From positions 124,001-188,000 of the forward strand of contig JAVKOQ010000009.1 of assembly GCA_031835245.1 (NCBI GenBank): a stretch of DNA of 64,000 nucleotides, read 5' to 3'. This document shows, one piece after another, positions 27,159 to 38,521 of this stretch. Position numbers and translations under genes: made by a program. The first letter of the stretch is position 1. Each line of letters opens with the position of its first letter. Under the pieces are notes generated by a model. The model was not told the origin of the DNA. It did no database searches and saw only the letters and a program-made list of their open reading frames with translations. Source of the DNA: Balamuthia mandrillaris. Its lineage: Eukaryota; Discosea; Longamoebia; Balamuthiidae.

Positions 27159-27971
27159 AGAAGAAGAAGAAGAAGAAGAAGAAGAAGAAGAAGAAGAAGA
27201 AGAAGAAGAACAAGACCAAGACCAAGAACAATAAGAACAAGAACAAGAAGAAGAGAGAAGACTAAAAAACTAGAACGCGGGAAGAACGGAAGGGACAGAG
27301 CAGAGACAAGCAAAAGAGGAAAACAGCATACCAGGGACAGTGGCTCCAGAAACATAAATGCGTGAGGGTGATGATGGAGAAGAAAGCAAACGGGAGCATG
27401 CATAATGACAGAGGGCGTCCTTGACCTCCTCCATGAATGTAGTGCCTGGCGTCAACTCCAACTTATCGATTGCTGCTTTGGTGCTCGCTTCTTTGTTGGA
27501 CTGAAGCGAAAGAGCGAGAGAAGAGGGGTGAGAAAAGAGAGAGAGAGAGAGAGAGAGAGATGTCAACAACAGAACAAGGGAGGAGAGCATACGTACAGTT
27601 TTCACTCTTCTTCGTTTTTGTTTGACCCATTTGGCGGCAGGAGCAGGTCCATCCAACGCCAGAACAAGGGACACCTCCGGAGGAAAAGCCTCCAACACCG
27701 CGTCCACCTGCTCGAACACCTCTCTGAAGAAGAACATCGGGTGAGTGCTCGCCGATCGCGCCAAGAGGTTGTGCAGCATAGACATCAGATCGAGGGCGAC
27801 GTGTTGCATGGGCAAAGGGTCATATCTTATCACACGCTCTTTTCTTCTCGAAGAAAAAGGCGAGGAGGAGGCAGAAGAAGACGACGACGACGATGACGAC
27901 GAAACATGGTAGTTGCGAAAACAATCCGGGAAGGTTCGGCTGAGCCACTGAGAGAGTCCACTTACACCCAT
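24890..27971 (-). CDS. XRN-family 5'-3' exoribonuclease
   Basis: Exons 27971-27597, 27500-27332, 27041-26826, 26675-26441, 26334-25966, 25874-24890, in phase, give 782 aa. N-terminal XRN domain: MGVSGLSQWLSRTFPDCF start, LDLMSMLHNLL, LVLALDGPAPAAKWVKQKRR (metal-site Asp and the Lys/Arg helix), GATVPGEGELKLVQLL (EGE motif), LIVGDDSDLLLLG (DxD metal ligands) and VVFMGNDYIPKF (GND). Degrades 5'-monophosphorylated RNA processively. The protein is shorter than XRN1 and carries Ser, Lys and Glu low-complexity insertions, including a Lys/Glu-rich insert in exon 3. It lacks obvious XRN1-type C-terminal SH3-like domains, so nuclear Xrn2-like or a divergent paralog; not decidable here. Confidence 0.85.
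27120..27212. repeat. GA then GAA repeat tract in intron
   Basis: A (GA)n run followed by (GAA)n on the plus strand in an XRN intron; pyrimidine on the coding strand. Confidence 0.9.
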
Positions 27972-28691
27972 CCCCTGTGCTTTCTTTTTTTTTTTGGGTC
28001 CACTCTATTATTTCACGTCGTCATGGAATATGATTCTCTCCTGTCCATTCTCGCTATCCTTTAATCACCCGAATTAATTACCCTATTTAATCATTTTCAG
28101 CTAAAAATGACTTTAAGGAAGCTCCTTATTTTTGGATGCTAGGTTACCCGTTTGATTTTGGATTGGCGGGGAGTAAAAAATAAACAATAACGGCTAAAAA
28201 ACGGATGAAAAATAATTGCGGGTGAAAAGAAAGAGAGGCGAACACCATCCCCCACGATCAAACCACACCACTTGCCACTTTTTTTTCTTTCTGTGTGTGT
28301 CACGCCAATCATTTGGTGCACCTTTTAGTCTTCCTCCTTCCATCTTTTTTTTTTGGGGGGGGTGCTGCTTTATATTTATATAAAGTGCCTTTGTTTTTTT
28401 GTTTTGTTTTTCAGCTTCCTTTCTGTCTTTTTCTTTCGTCGTCGTCGTCGGTGTCTTCTTTATTTAGTTCCTTGTCCTCTTTCTTTCATTCCTTCCTTCT
28501 TTCTTTTTTATTTATTTATTTGGTGCCTTCTTCTATATTATTGTTCGGTTCTTCTTCTTCTTTATTGTTGCTGCTGCAGCTGTTTTCGGTTTGGAGAAAC
28601 ACAAAAAGAACGGCCTTCTTCCTCGTCTTCTCTCTGAAAAACGAGCGGCAAATCAAACGAAAAAAAAAAATTCGAAAGGGAAACACACGCA
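27972..28691. other. divergent promoter region, XRN (-) and phosphatase (+)
   Basis: About 720 bp, AT-rich at 28070-28200 and pyrimidine-rich from 28330 to 28640. A long 5' leader of the phosphatase mRNA is plausible. No separate gene recognised. Confidence 0.45.
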
Positions 28692-29336
28692 ATGACCATT
28701 CGTCAGTCCAACGAGGAAGCGGCGGAGCGCCAAGCGCAGTTCCACCCCACAACCTCAAACCTCAACAACGACCACAGCAACAACAGCAACAACGAGCTCA
28801 TCGTCGTGGTTCCTCTCCTTCCAGAGGAAAGCGTGGCCTCCTCCTCCTCCTCCTCCTATAAGGACTTTCCTACGACGCCCTCAAAAATGTCATCAAAGGC
28901 CACCACCACCACAGTAGAAGAAGAAGCTAAACCAAAGGGTTCTGCTGAGGAAATGTCGAACCTCTCCACTTCCTCCTCCTCCTCCTCGGACACCTTATTC
29001 TACGAGAGAGTGATGAACGAGGGAAGGAAGGTGGACATGGCGGAGATCCTCCGCGACTTTCTCTACCTGGGCAGCATGAAGGCGGCCCGCCAGAGGGAGG
29101 TGCTCAAGTACCTGAAGGCCGTCACCCACGTCTGCAACGTCACCTCCCGCTGCCAGAACTTCTTCCCGCAGGACTTCACCTACAGGACGTTCCGGCTGGA
29201 GGACGTTCCCCAAGCTGACATCGGGCAGTGCTTTGCCCCTGCCATTGAGTTTCTTGGTTTGTTTCTTCTTTGCTTTGTTTCTCCTCTCTTCATCTCGTTC
29301 CCTCTCTCTCTTCTTGCGTCTCTGCTTCTCCACTTC

Positions 29337-29392
<56 letters not shown>

Positions 29393-29986
29393 GTTTTCAG
29401 AGCACATTATAACTCACAACTATGCTTATAAACAAATAAAGACAACGCACGCAAAGCGGGAGGAAGAGTCCTGGTCCACTGTTCAGCGGGCGTTAGTCGC
29501 AGCACGACCCTCGTGCTGGCCTATCTGATGGCGAGGGAGGGAATGACCCTTCGTCAGGCTTTCATCTACGTCAAACGACGGCGGCACGTCGTTCGCCCTA
29601 ACAATGGCTTTCTGATGCAATTGGTTCACTTTGAGAAGACTCTCTTTGGACGAACCTCTATCAAAGAAGATGAGATTGTACGTTCTCTATCCCCTCTCTC
29701 GCTGTCTCTTCATTCTCTCATTATTCGTTTTCCTTCTTGTAATGTTCTTGCTAACCTCAACCCAACCAAAGGCGAATATTACGCAACTCTACAGGTCGAC
29801 ATGGCGGTCGGAAGAGACTCCCGTCCCTCTGTCGCATCGTTCTTCTGCATCTTCGCATTGTTCTTTGACTTTGCAAGCCAACTCTCCTTCTACCTCTGTT
29901 GCTGCTACCTTTACTTCCTCTTCGGCTTCCTCCTTTTCTGCTGTACAAAACCGTCATCCAAAACCCGTTTCTTTTCTTCGGGTATG

Positions 29987-30030
<44 letters not shown>

Positions 30031-30181
30031 TCACGCTAGACTAACCTCTGTTTTCTTACTCTCTCTCTATCCATAGTTTTGTTGGAGTGTTATATTTTTG
30101 GTGTGTTGTTACATGTTCAGCGTGGTGGAAGGCCAGTTCTACTATATTTGGCGGCGCAACAATCTCTCTGCTCTCTTCTGA
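28692..30181 (+). CDS. dual-specificity phosphatase with C-terminal membrane segment
   Basis: Exons 28692-29256, 29442-29677, 29772-29981 and 30077-30181, in phase, give 371 aa. After about 120 low-complexity residues comes a DUSP domain: LRDFLYLGSMKAARQREVLK, LKAVTHVCNVTS, then across the intron DNARKAGGRVLVHCSAGVSR, the HCxxGxxR loop with catalytic Cys, and LAYLMAREGMTLRQAFIYVK, RPNNGFLMQLVHFE. Removes phosphate from Tyr and Ser/Thr residues. The last exon encodes FCWSVIFLVCCYMFSVV, a hydrophobic segment about 20 residues before the stop, suggesting tail anchoring in a membrane. The acceptor at 29441 (AAATAAAG) was chosen because only it keeps the active-site frame. Confidence 0.88.
29341..29385. 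repeat. (CT)n microsatellite in intron
   Basis: CT on the coding strand, in the first intron of the phosphatase gene. Confidence 0.85.
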
Positions 30182-30211
30182 AACCAATAACAACAAGGTT
30201 GAAACACACAT

Positions 30212-30669
30212 TTATTGTTGAAAGAGGTCGGCATGTTCCAAGAGGTAAGCTTTCAGTTTGTCGAGAGCTTTTCTGCGGTGAGAAATGCTGTTCTTTGTTT
30301 CTTTTGGCATCTCCGCAAAACTGGTTTGTGAGAGTGAGCAAAAGAGGGAAGGAAGGAAAGAGAAAGACAAGAAAGAAAGAAACGAGAGGTGTACGTTTGG
30401 TCGAAGCCAGCTGGCTCAAAGACAGGATCCCATCCAAAGTTGGTCGGGCCGCGTGCTGGCACTATGCGACCCTGTTGGTTGAAAAATGATTTAGAAAGAA
30501 CAAACGGACACCAGAAAGAGTAAGGAGAGGTCGGACAGCGAAGCAAAGGGTAAGAGCGTACCTCCGTTCTGCCCTCAAAGACAATGGGGGTGGAATCCGG
30601 AGAAGCGCTGAAGGAGAATGTGCAAAGAGCATACGCCTTTTGGAAGACACGAAAAAGGTTAGAAAAGCT

Positions 30670-30700
<31 letters not shown>

Positions 30701-30832
30701 AGGAGCGCGTACGGTTTTATCTTCGTAAGGCTCGAGCATCTTGTTGAGACCTTCGTGGCCCAACTTGCCCAAGAACCATTTGCTGCAAGCAACCAAAGAG
30801 AGGGTTCGTTAAGAGAAGACAACATATAGGGC

Positions 30833-30870
<38 letters not shown>

Positions 30871-31503
30871 AGCGAAGGGAGAGAACTAGGAAAAGAGAGC
30901 ATGCGGGAGTGAACGAACATGTAAGGCCCGGGAAGACCCTTGAGAGCGTTGAAGCACAAGCATGTGTCCTCCACGATCACTGGGCCTTTGATCTGCCGAG
31001 TCGAAACAAAGCAAAAAAAAAAAAAAAAAAAGAAGTGCTGGCGAAGTCAGGGCAAGCCTACAAGAAGAAGAAGAGAAGCAAGACAAAAAGGAAGTCTTCC
31101 GTACAGTTTCAACGGCGATCTTGCACTTCTCCACAGAGATCTCCTCAGGCTCTCCCTGTAACTCTGGCACTGTTGTTGAACAGCAGAAAACGACAAAAAA
31201 AAGAGGCTCCAGTAAGTATCAACAGAGAAGAGAGAGAAGAGAGAAGAACGTCTTGTGTGACATACGATCAATGTTTCTGGACTCTATGGGGATGTTGACC
31301 TCTTCCAAGATGGCCTTCACCTCGGCCAATTTGTTGGCGTTGCCGGTGACAAAGATGAGCGGCTTTGCGGAGGAGGAAGACATGGCGGTGGAGCGATAGG
31401 ACCGTGAAGCAGGGAGGAACCAAGACGGAGAAGAAGGTTTGCCGAGGAGAAAGGGCTTCGCCGAAGCTTGCTGCTGCGCTCTTCGTTTCACCAAGGCGAA
31501 CAT
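30212..31503 (-). CDS. inosine triphosphate pyrophosphatase
   Basis: Exons 31503-31266, 31169-31105, 30992-30919, 30782-30713, 30636-30562, 30471-30395 and 30320-30212, in phase, give 235 aa. HAM1/ITPA signature: [18 protein letters not shown] near the N-terminus, [72 protein letters not shown] (WDPxF) and [15 protein letters not shown]. Hydrolyses ITP, dITP and XTP to monophosphates, cleansing the nucleotide pool. It has a 40-residue Arg/Ser/Ala-rich N-terminal extension before MSSSSAKPL, plausibly a mitochondrial signal. Tail-to-tail with the phosphatase, 30 bp apart. Confidence 0.92.
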
Positions 31504-31945
31504 TCAGCACCTTTTGTGCACCAATGTTACTGTAGTTGACCAACATTGATGTAGAGTTGTCGACATAAATAAAACTGTCGACAAATTTCAACCGTCGACA
31601 GCTTTTCAGGAATGGAGCAGAAGTATTACAGTAGTTGTTCAGGAATGGAGCAGGAGTATTACAGTATTTGTTCAGGAAGGGAGTCGCTATGATTGAGGGG
31701 TATTCCTTTAGAAAAAGGCGGGAAAAAAGAAAACCGAAAAAAAAAATCAGTAGAGAAAGGCACGAAGCGGCTCCTTGCCCTCTCTGCTACACTTTGTCCG
31801 ACTCTGCTGCTTCTCCTTGTCCCCCTTCCCCCCTTTCTTTTCTCCTTCGCGCTCGCTTCTTGTGCGGAAAGAAACGAGCGAACGTGTGAGCAGAAGAGAG
31901 AGAAAAAAAACAACAACAACAAAAAAAACAAAGAACGCAACAACG
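31504..31945. promoter_or_regulatory. divergent promoter region of ITPase and SSRP1
   Basis: Holds TGTCGACA palindromes at 31558 and 31576, with a related CGTCGACAG at 31593, and a 33-bp tandem repeat at 31605-31670 (two full units, start of a third). Both lie upstream of the ITPase ATG. A purine/pyrimidine-rich leader precedes the SSRP1 ATG at 31946. Confidence 0.5.
31605..31681. repeat. 33-bp tandem repeat
   Basis: Units at 31605-31637 and 31638-31670 differ at two positions; a third begins at 31671 (TTCAGGAA). The unit contains GGAATGGAGCAG and TATTACAGTA. Confidence 0.85.
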
Positions 31946-34457
31946 ATGGAACTGAACGACACACTTCAGTTTGGAGAAATCACGTTAGCTGATAATCCCA
32001 ACGTAAGTTTTTTTTTAAAAAAACAAATTATTTGATGGCTTTTTTGCAGAGAATGGATTTTGATGGTTCTTGCTCTTTTCTTTCACGCTAAAAGGGATCT
32101 GGCACGTTGAAGATCAATCCGAAAGGTTTGGGCTGGCGGACAAAGGCTGGGCGAACGGTTGGCGTCATCGGCACTGAGGTAAAGAAGGTGGAGTGGATTA
32201 ACGCTGGCATTGGTTATCAGCTCAAAGTGAGCACTAAGGAAGGTCCTCCTGTTAGACTGGCTGGCTTTCGTGATAGGGTACATTCAGCCTCTCTAGCTTC
32301 TCTACTTCTCTCTCTCTCTCTCTCTCTCTCTCTTACCGTTTCTTCCTTTCTTGTTGTCTTCTTCTCTCCTCGTTATTCATCTTCTCATCGTGCCATACAA
32401 ACAAAAAGGACTATGAGCCATTGCGTTCGTTCTTTGACCGCCACTTTCGCTTGGAGCTGCAGAAAGTGGAGCTTTCCACCAAAGGATGGAATTGGGGCGA
32501 GACGGAGCTGAAACGTTAGTACTTTTCATTTTTGTCGTATCATTTGTTGGTGTTTGTTGTTCTTATTTTCTGGTGTTACTTTGCGTTGACTCCTTTCCAA
32601 ACAAACAAAAAGGGGATACCACGTTGCTCTTTCGAGTGGCTGGTGCTCCTGCCTTTGAAATTCCTCTGAAGAACGTTGCTCAATGCGTTCTTCACAACAA
32701 AAATGAGGTCTCTCTAGAGTTCCATCAAGATGATACCACTATCTCTCCTGATGTATGGCTTCTCTCTTTCTCTCTCGCTCATGTTTTCTTTTATTGACTT
32801 CTTAGCTTTACAGACAGAAGCTCTCGTTGAAATAAGATTCAACTTACCTGCTGCTAAAGATGAAGAAGGCGGAGCAGCAGTATGTGTTTTCAATTTCTCT
32901 TCTTTTTGTCTTCCCATCAACACTCACAGTTCATTTTGTGTTTCAGGATTTTCACAAGAAAATATTACGAGTGGCGGATGTTGCCCCAACAGCGGGTGGA
33001 GGACTCCTTGTATTTAAAGACGTGGCGGTGCTCACTCCTCGTGGCCGTTACGACGTGGAAATGTATTCCTCGTTTTTGCGGCTGCACGGTAAAACCTATG
33101 ACTACAAGATCCTCTTTTCCAGCATTTATCGCCTCTTTGAACTACCCAAACCTGATAATAAGCATGTGTGCTTTGTTGTACGTTCTTTCGTCCTTTTTTT
33201 CTTATGCTACTCTCTTCTCGGTTCTCATTTTCAAAAAATCTTTTCTTCTTCCGTCTGCTTCCATCTAAAATAACAATCAAACAGATAAGTTTGGATCCAC
33301 CCATTCGCCAAGGCAATACATTCTATCACCATCTCGTCCTGCAATTCTCCAAAGAACAGAAGACCTCTCTTGAAGTGAACATGGCTGAACTCGAGGCAAC
33401 CACCAACAAAAACAAATCTTCCTCTTCTGCTTCCTCTTCTTCTGGCAGCAAGCTTCAAGAAAATATGAGCGGCAAGACTTACAAACTATTTCGTCGAGTA
33501 TTTCGTGAGCTCGTCCAAATCAAGTTCACTACTCCGGGCACCTTCTCCTCCTACAACGAGAGCTTTGCGGTGAAGTGCTCCGTCAAGGCCAACGATGGCT
33601 ACCTCTTCCCCCTGGAGAGCAGCTTCTTCTTTATCCACAAGCCTCCTACTTTTGTGCGTTACTCGGAGGTTAGCATGGTGGAGTTCTCTCGCGTGAGCAG
33701 CGGCTTGGGCGCGGGTGCGGGCGCAGTGAGCAATCGAACGTTTGACTTGATCGTTAACTTGAAGGCCGGAGGAGATGTACAATTTACTGGCATTCAGCGG
33801 AACGAGTTCAAGGGCCTGTTTCAGTTTATTCACAAGAAAGGCATGCCAGTCAAGAAGATAACGGATATTAATGATGCATCGAGGGGGCAGGTCGTGGAGG
33901 GAGAGAGCAGCGCTGCCGTCCAACTGGATGATGAGGATGAGGACTCTGAGGAAGCCGCTGATGGTTTGTTTCTTTGTTGTTTTCTTTTTCTTCTTGCTTC
34001 TGCTTCTTCTGGTTGGAATGTGCTGCTTTCCATTTCTTTTTGTTATCATCTTTTCTTATTTCTATTTTTTTCCTTCGTCACCTTAGACGACTTTGTGGCA
34101 GGAGATGAAGAGGGAGAAGTGCCGGAAGAATACGACGAGATGGGGGCCGAACCTTTGGAAGAAGAAATCGGTCTTCTCTCTGGCGAAGAAGACGAAGAAG
34201 AAGAAGAAGAGGAAGAAGATGAAGAAAACGAAGAAAAGGAAGATGGAAAACAAAAGAGAAAGAAACGAAAGACTCCTTCTACTCCTACTTCCAACAAATC
34301 CGAAAAGCCATCAAAGTCTTCTTCAACAAAGAGCCAGAAGAAGAAAGACGATAAATATGGTTCCGAGGAAGAGAGCGACAGCGGAAGCGAAGCGGAAGCC
34401 AAAGAACGTTCTCAAAAGAGGCAGAAAACCACTTCATCCAAAACGGGAGATAAGTAA
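31946..34457 (+). CDS. FACT complex subunit SSRP1/Pob3
   Basis: Exons 31946-32002, 32095-32277, 32409-32514, 32613-32752, 32814-32879, 32947-33177, 33285-33963 and 34087-34457, in phase, give 610 aa. Domains in order: N-terminal dimerisation domain (GSGTLKINPKGLGWRTKAGR), SSRC domain (LLFRVAGAPAFEIPLKNVAQ; RGRYDVEMYSSFLRLHGKTY; YRLFELPKPDNKHVCFV), middle tandem-PH region (QGNTFYHHLVLQFSKEQ; KTYKLFRRVFRELVQIKF; YLFPLESSFFFIHKPPTFVR; TFDLIVNLKAGGDVQFTGIQ) and an acidic, then Lys/Ser-rich tail. There is no HMG box, so the form is like yeast Pob3. With Spt16 it reorganises nucleosomes in transcription and replication. Confidence 0.95.
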
Positions 34458-34607
34458 GTGAACGTGTGGGCATTTTTTTTTTCATGAAGATGAAAAAAAC
34501 AACGCAGTGTGAAAGAATTACAATACACTCAACTTTTTTTTTTGGAATGGATTTACAAAATCGGAATAAACAAAAGAAGAGAGAGATAAAAATACGGAAT
34601 GGCGCAA

Positions 34608-37600
34608 TCACAAGACGCTCTCTTCTCTGGCGTCAGGGACAGAGGTGGCAGTTTGTTGATCTTCAACAGCAGAAGAAGTGGGGTGCTCCAAATGAAAGAT
34701 GGCGTCTTCGTCGTTTTCCTTTGCTTTGGCTTGTTGGCGGAGTGATTGCGCTTCTTCGTCTTCTTCTTGTTCATCGGAGGAGAAAGCGCGAAGCATTGCT
34801 TTGGCTTCTTCCTCTCGCAGCCATTCTTCTCTTTGTTGAGCCAGCTCTTGCATGAGCGCCCATTCTTCGTCGTCCTCGTCTTCTTCCTCCTCATCATCTT
34901 GTTTGTTGCTATCTTCTGTCTCTTCGCTTGCATCGTCTTCTTTTTCTTTCCCCTTTTCCTTGGCTGAAGTCTCTTCTTCCAATACGCTGGCAACAGGCCG
35001 GACGGTTTCGTCTTGTTCCTGTTTTTCCTCTTTTTCTTTTTCCTTCTCCTCCGGAGGAGTAGAAGTCAAAGGAGGAGAGGAAGCAGTTTTGTTGCTGTGA
35101 ACAATCGTATTCAAAGAAGAGGAATAGCTGTTCAAGTTGGCAGATACTCTCCTTCCAGGGGTTCGCGGAGTTCGCGGAGTCAACATCCGTTCAGCATGAG
35201 CTTCAATGATGTCTTGAGCCAGTTGGGCCTGTTTGACCAGTCCTTCGTTCATCCACGCCAAGCTCACCATTACCGATCTTCTCTTCTGTTGGTTCAGCGC
35301 TGTTTTGCTCAACTGTCGCTTCAATTCTTTGTCATCCTCCCGTTTTTCTGCATCAACAACGTCACTCCCTTCTTTCTCGCTTTTATTTGCGGTTGTGGGA
35401 TCTATTTCCCTCTCTGCGGCTGTTCGGATGGAAGGAGATGAGGCAGAGGACTTGATGCGAATGGAAGAAGAAGGACTGCTGTTGTTGCTTCCCAGCATCA
35501 TTATCTTGTTCCTCTCCTTCAACAACACTTGATCAGCATCGCTGTTCCGTCGACTTCTTCTGCCACTAGGCGTTCTAGGCGTTCGTGGTGTGCTTAAGCT
35601 TCCTTCTTCCTCCTCCCAAGCATCCGTTCGAGGGGAGTAAGAGGAGTCGGTATCAGCTTCTTCGGCTCCTGAACTTGCTGCTCCACTGTTGGTGTTCTTC
35701 AAGTTTAACAACGGATTGAGGAAGAGAGTGGGCACTTCCTCTTTCTTCTTTGAATCTTTCTTGTTTTGACTTCGGCCAAAAGTGTTTCCATTTCGTATCT
35801 TGTCTCGTATCTTGGAGCCACCTCCTCCACTGGACTTACCGCGAGAGCCGTCAGAAGAGCTGTTGTTCTTGCGACGAGGATAGGCGGTTGTGGAGAGAGC
35901 GTAGAGGATGTCTTGATCCTCGATGTACTCCAAAGAGCGATAGAAGTTGACAGCCAATGGATTACTTAGTTTTGAGAGGGAGAACGTCAAAAACTGGAGA
36001 TAAAGATACAAAAAAAGCAAGAAAATAACAAAACGAAAACGAAAAAGAAAGAGAAACGAGAAGAGATAAAGAAGAGAGATGGTAAAGAGCAGAGAAAGAA
36101 ACTTACCGAACAATATTGAAAGGAATGTTCTGCAATTGTTTGATCTCAACAATTTGGTTCCAACGTTGCTGCAACAACTTATTATTTATGGTACCATCGT
36201 GATTGTACTTTGGATTGGCGTCATCTATGAAGGTGAAGTTGCGAAGGTACAAACCAAAGTAAGGTATGCACGGCTCTTGAGCTGCAATTCGCTTCTGAAG
36301 AGCGCTGCTGTAGTTGCGATAGTTGTGGTTGGGGTCCATTGTGTCTTGCATTTGTGCGTAGACTGTTAAAGGCTTTGTTCCTAGCTTTTTCCATGCATCC
36401 TTTTTTTTGTGGTCGTGAGAAAAAACAGAATACTAGAGAAGGAACAAGTGACCAGAATAAAGGAACCAATCAAAAAATAAAGAGGATAGAAAGGAGAAAA
36501 TAAAGGTGAAAGTGACAACAAAAGAGAAGGAAAGTATACCTCTAAGCGATAGATAGGACTAGAAGCTAATGCACTTAGGATTTGCATCATTGTGTTAAAG
36601 TTGCCTAAGTTGAGACAACAGAATGCTATCTTTATAAATCGTTTCAGTAGACTCGCTTTGTCCTTCGTTTTTTGCAATTTGTGAAGAAAAAAAATATCGT
36701 CAGGGGATATAGAGGAGAAAAGTAAACGAAACGTTCCACAAGAAAGACAAGAAAGAAACCTTGTTCCCTTTGGTAAGAATTTGAGTGGCCACCCAATAGC
36801 TGACATGATTGAAGTGATCTATGAGCTTGCAAATATTTGGAGCTCGTTTCTGTTTGTCATCCTTTTGCCAAGCGTGGTTTAAGAACTCTCTCGGCTCCAC
36901 TGCTGAGAACAACTCCCATTCCAACATTGTCATGTCTTTTGCTATCGAGTGGGCTTGGAGATGAAGTTAGGGAAAGTCAGTCCCAGGAAGAGGAAGCAAA
37001 AAAAGGCGAAAGCGAAGAAGAACAAGAACAACAATAGAGGATACGAACTTGATTGAACTTCCCAGCTAAATCCAGTAGCCAAGCCTCTGCTAAACGAGCT
37101 TGTTCTCTTAAACTCTGCATACTGCTCCTCACTAAAGTCATCATCGCTCGAAGTGAGCGCCACTTCTTCTCTCACCAATTTGTCTTTTCTGTTGTTCTTG
37201 AGAGAGTTGTTGGCGCTATGCCTTCCGGTTTCTTTCTGCTGTTTCCGCTTTGTCTTCCACGTTTTGTGGGATGGAAAAGAGCCGCTATGAGAAAACGCTT
37301 TTTCGGTAGAAGCCACTGTAACGGCGCGAACGCGAGAGTTGGTCGCTTGTATAAAGTTTTTGGTGTTCTTCTTGTTTTTGAGGAAGAGCAACTTGAACTC
37401 GTTGACGATGCCACCACTTTTCTTGTCTTTGCCTAGAAGCTCAAGAAAACGGGTATGATAGTGAGGAGGAACGTCAACTGGAAACTCTTTGATCCATTCG
37501 TGCAAAAATTCACGTAATCTATTTTTTAAGGTTAAGAACGAGAGGAAACTGAAAACGAACAAGAAAGGAACGAAAAGAAACATACTGCGATTCATCGGAA

Positions 37601-38036
37601 CTAGTGTTACTTCCACTTGCTTTGATGCCAAGGAGTTTAAGCGCTTTTGGTTGATCACAGTCTTCTTGTTTTGTACCTTTATACCTTTATTTTAAGGACA
37701 GTTGAAAGAAGGGTTGTTACTCATAAAGAAGGAAATAAAGTACAAAAGAAAGAGGAGAAAGAGGCGTACTCAGAAATCCAAAACTCACAAAGAGTGATTT
37801 CGGGCGTTTCATAGTCAGGAAGGCTGAGAAGAAAAGCCTTTTGTTCATCTTGTAAAAGAAAAGAAATAAAAACATTGAGCTCACAACAAAATAAAACAAC
37901 AAAACGAGAGAAACAAACCAGTTCTTTTGGAGAACATCACGAGCCGAGCAGCTCGACGAAAGGCCTCCTCTTTCGAGCAACTGGTTCCGTCGTTCTCTTC
38001 ATTCCCTTTCGCCTGTTGCGCTTTGTCTCTGGTCAT
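34608..38036 (-). CDS. RasGEF (CDC25-domain) protein
   Basis: Exons 38036-37919, 37848-37770, 37684-37586, 37518-37049, 36953-36760, 36662-36540, 36399-36107 and 35964-34608, in phase, give 910 aa. The N-terminal half includes a RasGEF_N-like helix region (LREFLHEWIKEFPVDVPPHY). The catalytic CDC25 domain is split over exons 5-7: HSIAKDMTMLEWELFSAVEP, REFLNHAWQKDD, ICKLIDHFNHVSYWVATQIL, NFNTMMQILSALASSPIYRL and PCIPYFGLYLRNFTFIDDAN, with the conserved NFN and PYxGxYL signatures. Exchanges GDP for GTP on a Ras-type GTPase. The long C-terminal exon is Ser/Glu-rich with three TPRTPR-type motifs and likely phosphorylation sites. Confidence 0.92.
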
Positions 38037-38521
38037 GTTACGCGTTATACGAGTAGAAACGTTCCAACAAAATGGCTAAAAGAGAGACCCAAGCGATTCT
38101 CTTCTGCCTCCTCCTGCAGGCGAAAAACGGAACCAGGCAGGAGTGTACCTCTTTACTCAGTTTTTTTTCCTGTTCACTTTGCACAACAACAACAACAAAA
38201 GAAACTCCCAAAACAAAAAAAACCTTTCGAGCCAACAATGTATCTGCAGTAATGGTAGGTAATGTCGGGGTCGGGGGTGCCTGGTAGCCCATAGTACCGC
38301 CAAAAGGCTTAATATTCCACCAATAGAGAAAGGCGGTAATTAATTATGAGATAATTCATATTCTGTTGCTGTGGTAATTATTAGCCAATCGCCACTCTGT
38401 TTTTCGTTAGTAACGCTCGCGATGTTTCAAACAAAAAAGATCATCCAAGCCAAAAAAGAGAGACTAAAAACTGGAATAACAAGAAAGGACGTAAAGAAAA
38501 CGGAAGATGTTTGTTGGGTTT
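38037..38521. other. intergenic, RasGEF 5' side
   Basis: AT-rich at 38335-38400. No gene, RNA or repeat recognised. Confidence 0.4.

Noticed and set aside
31605-31681. Tandem repeat considered as a CRISPR-like array
   Set aside because: The units are directly adjacent without unique spacers, and the genome is eukaryotic.
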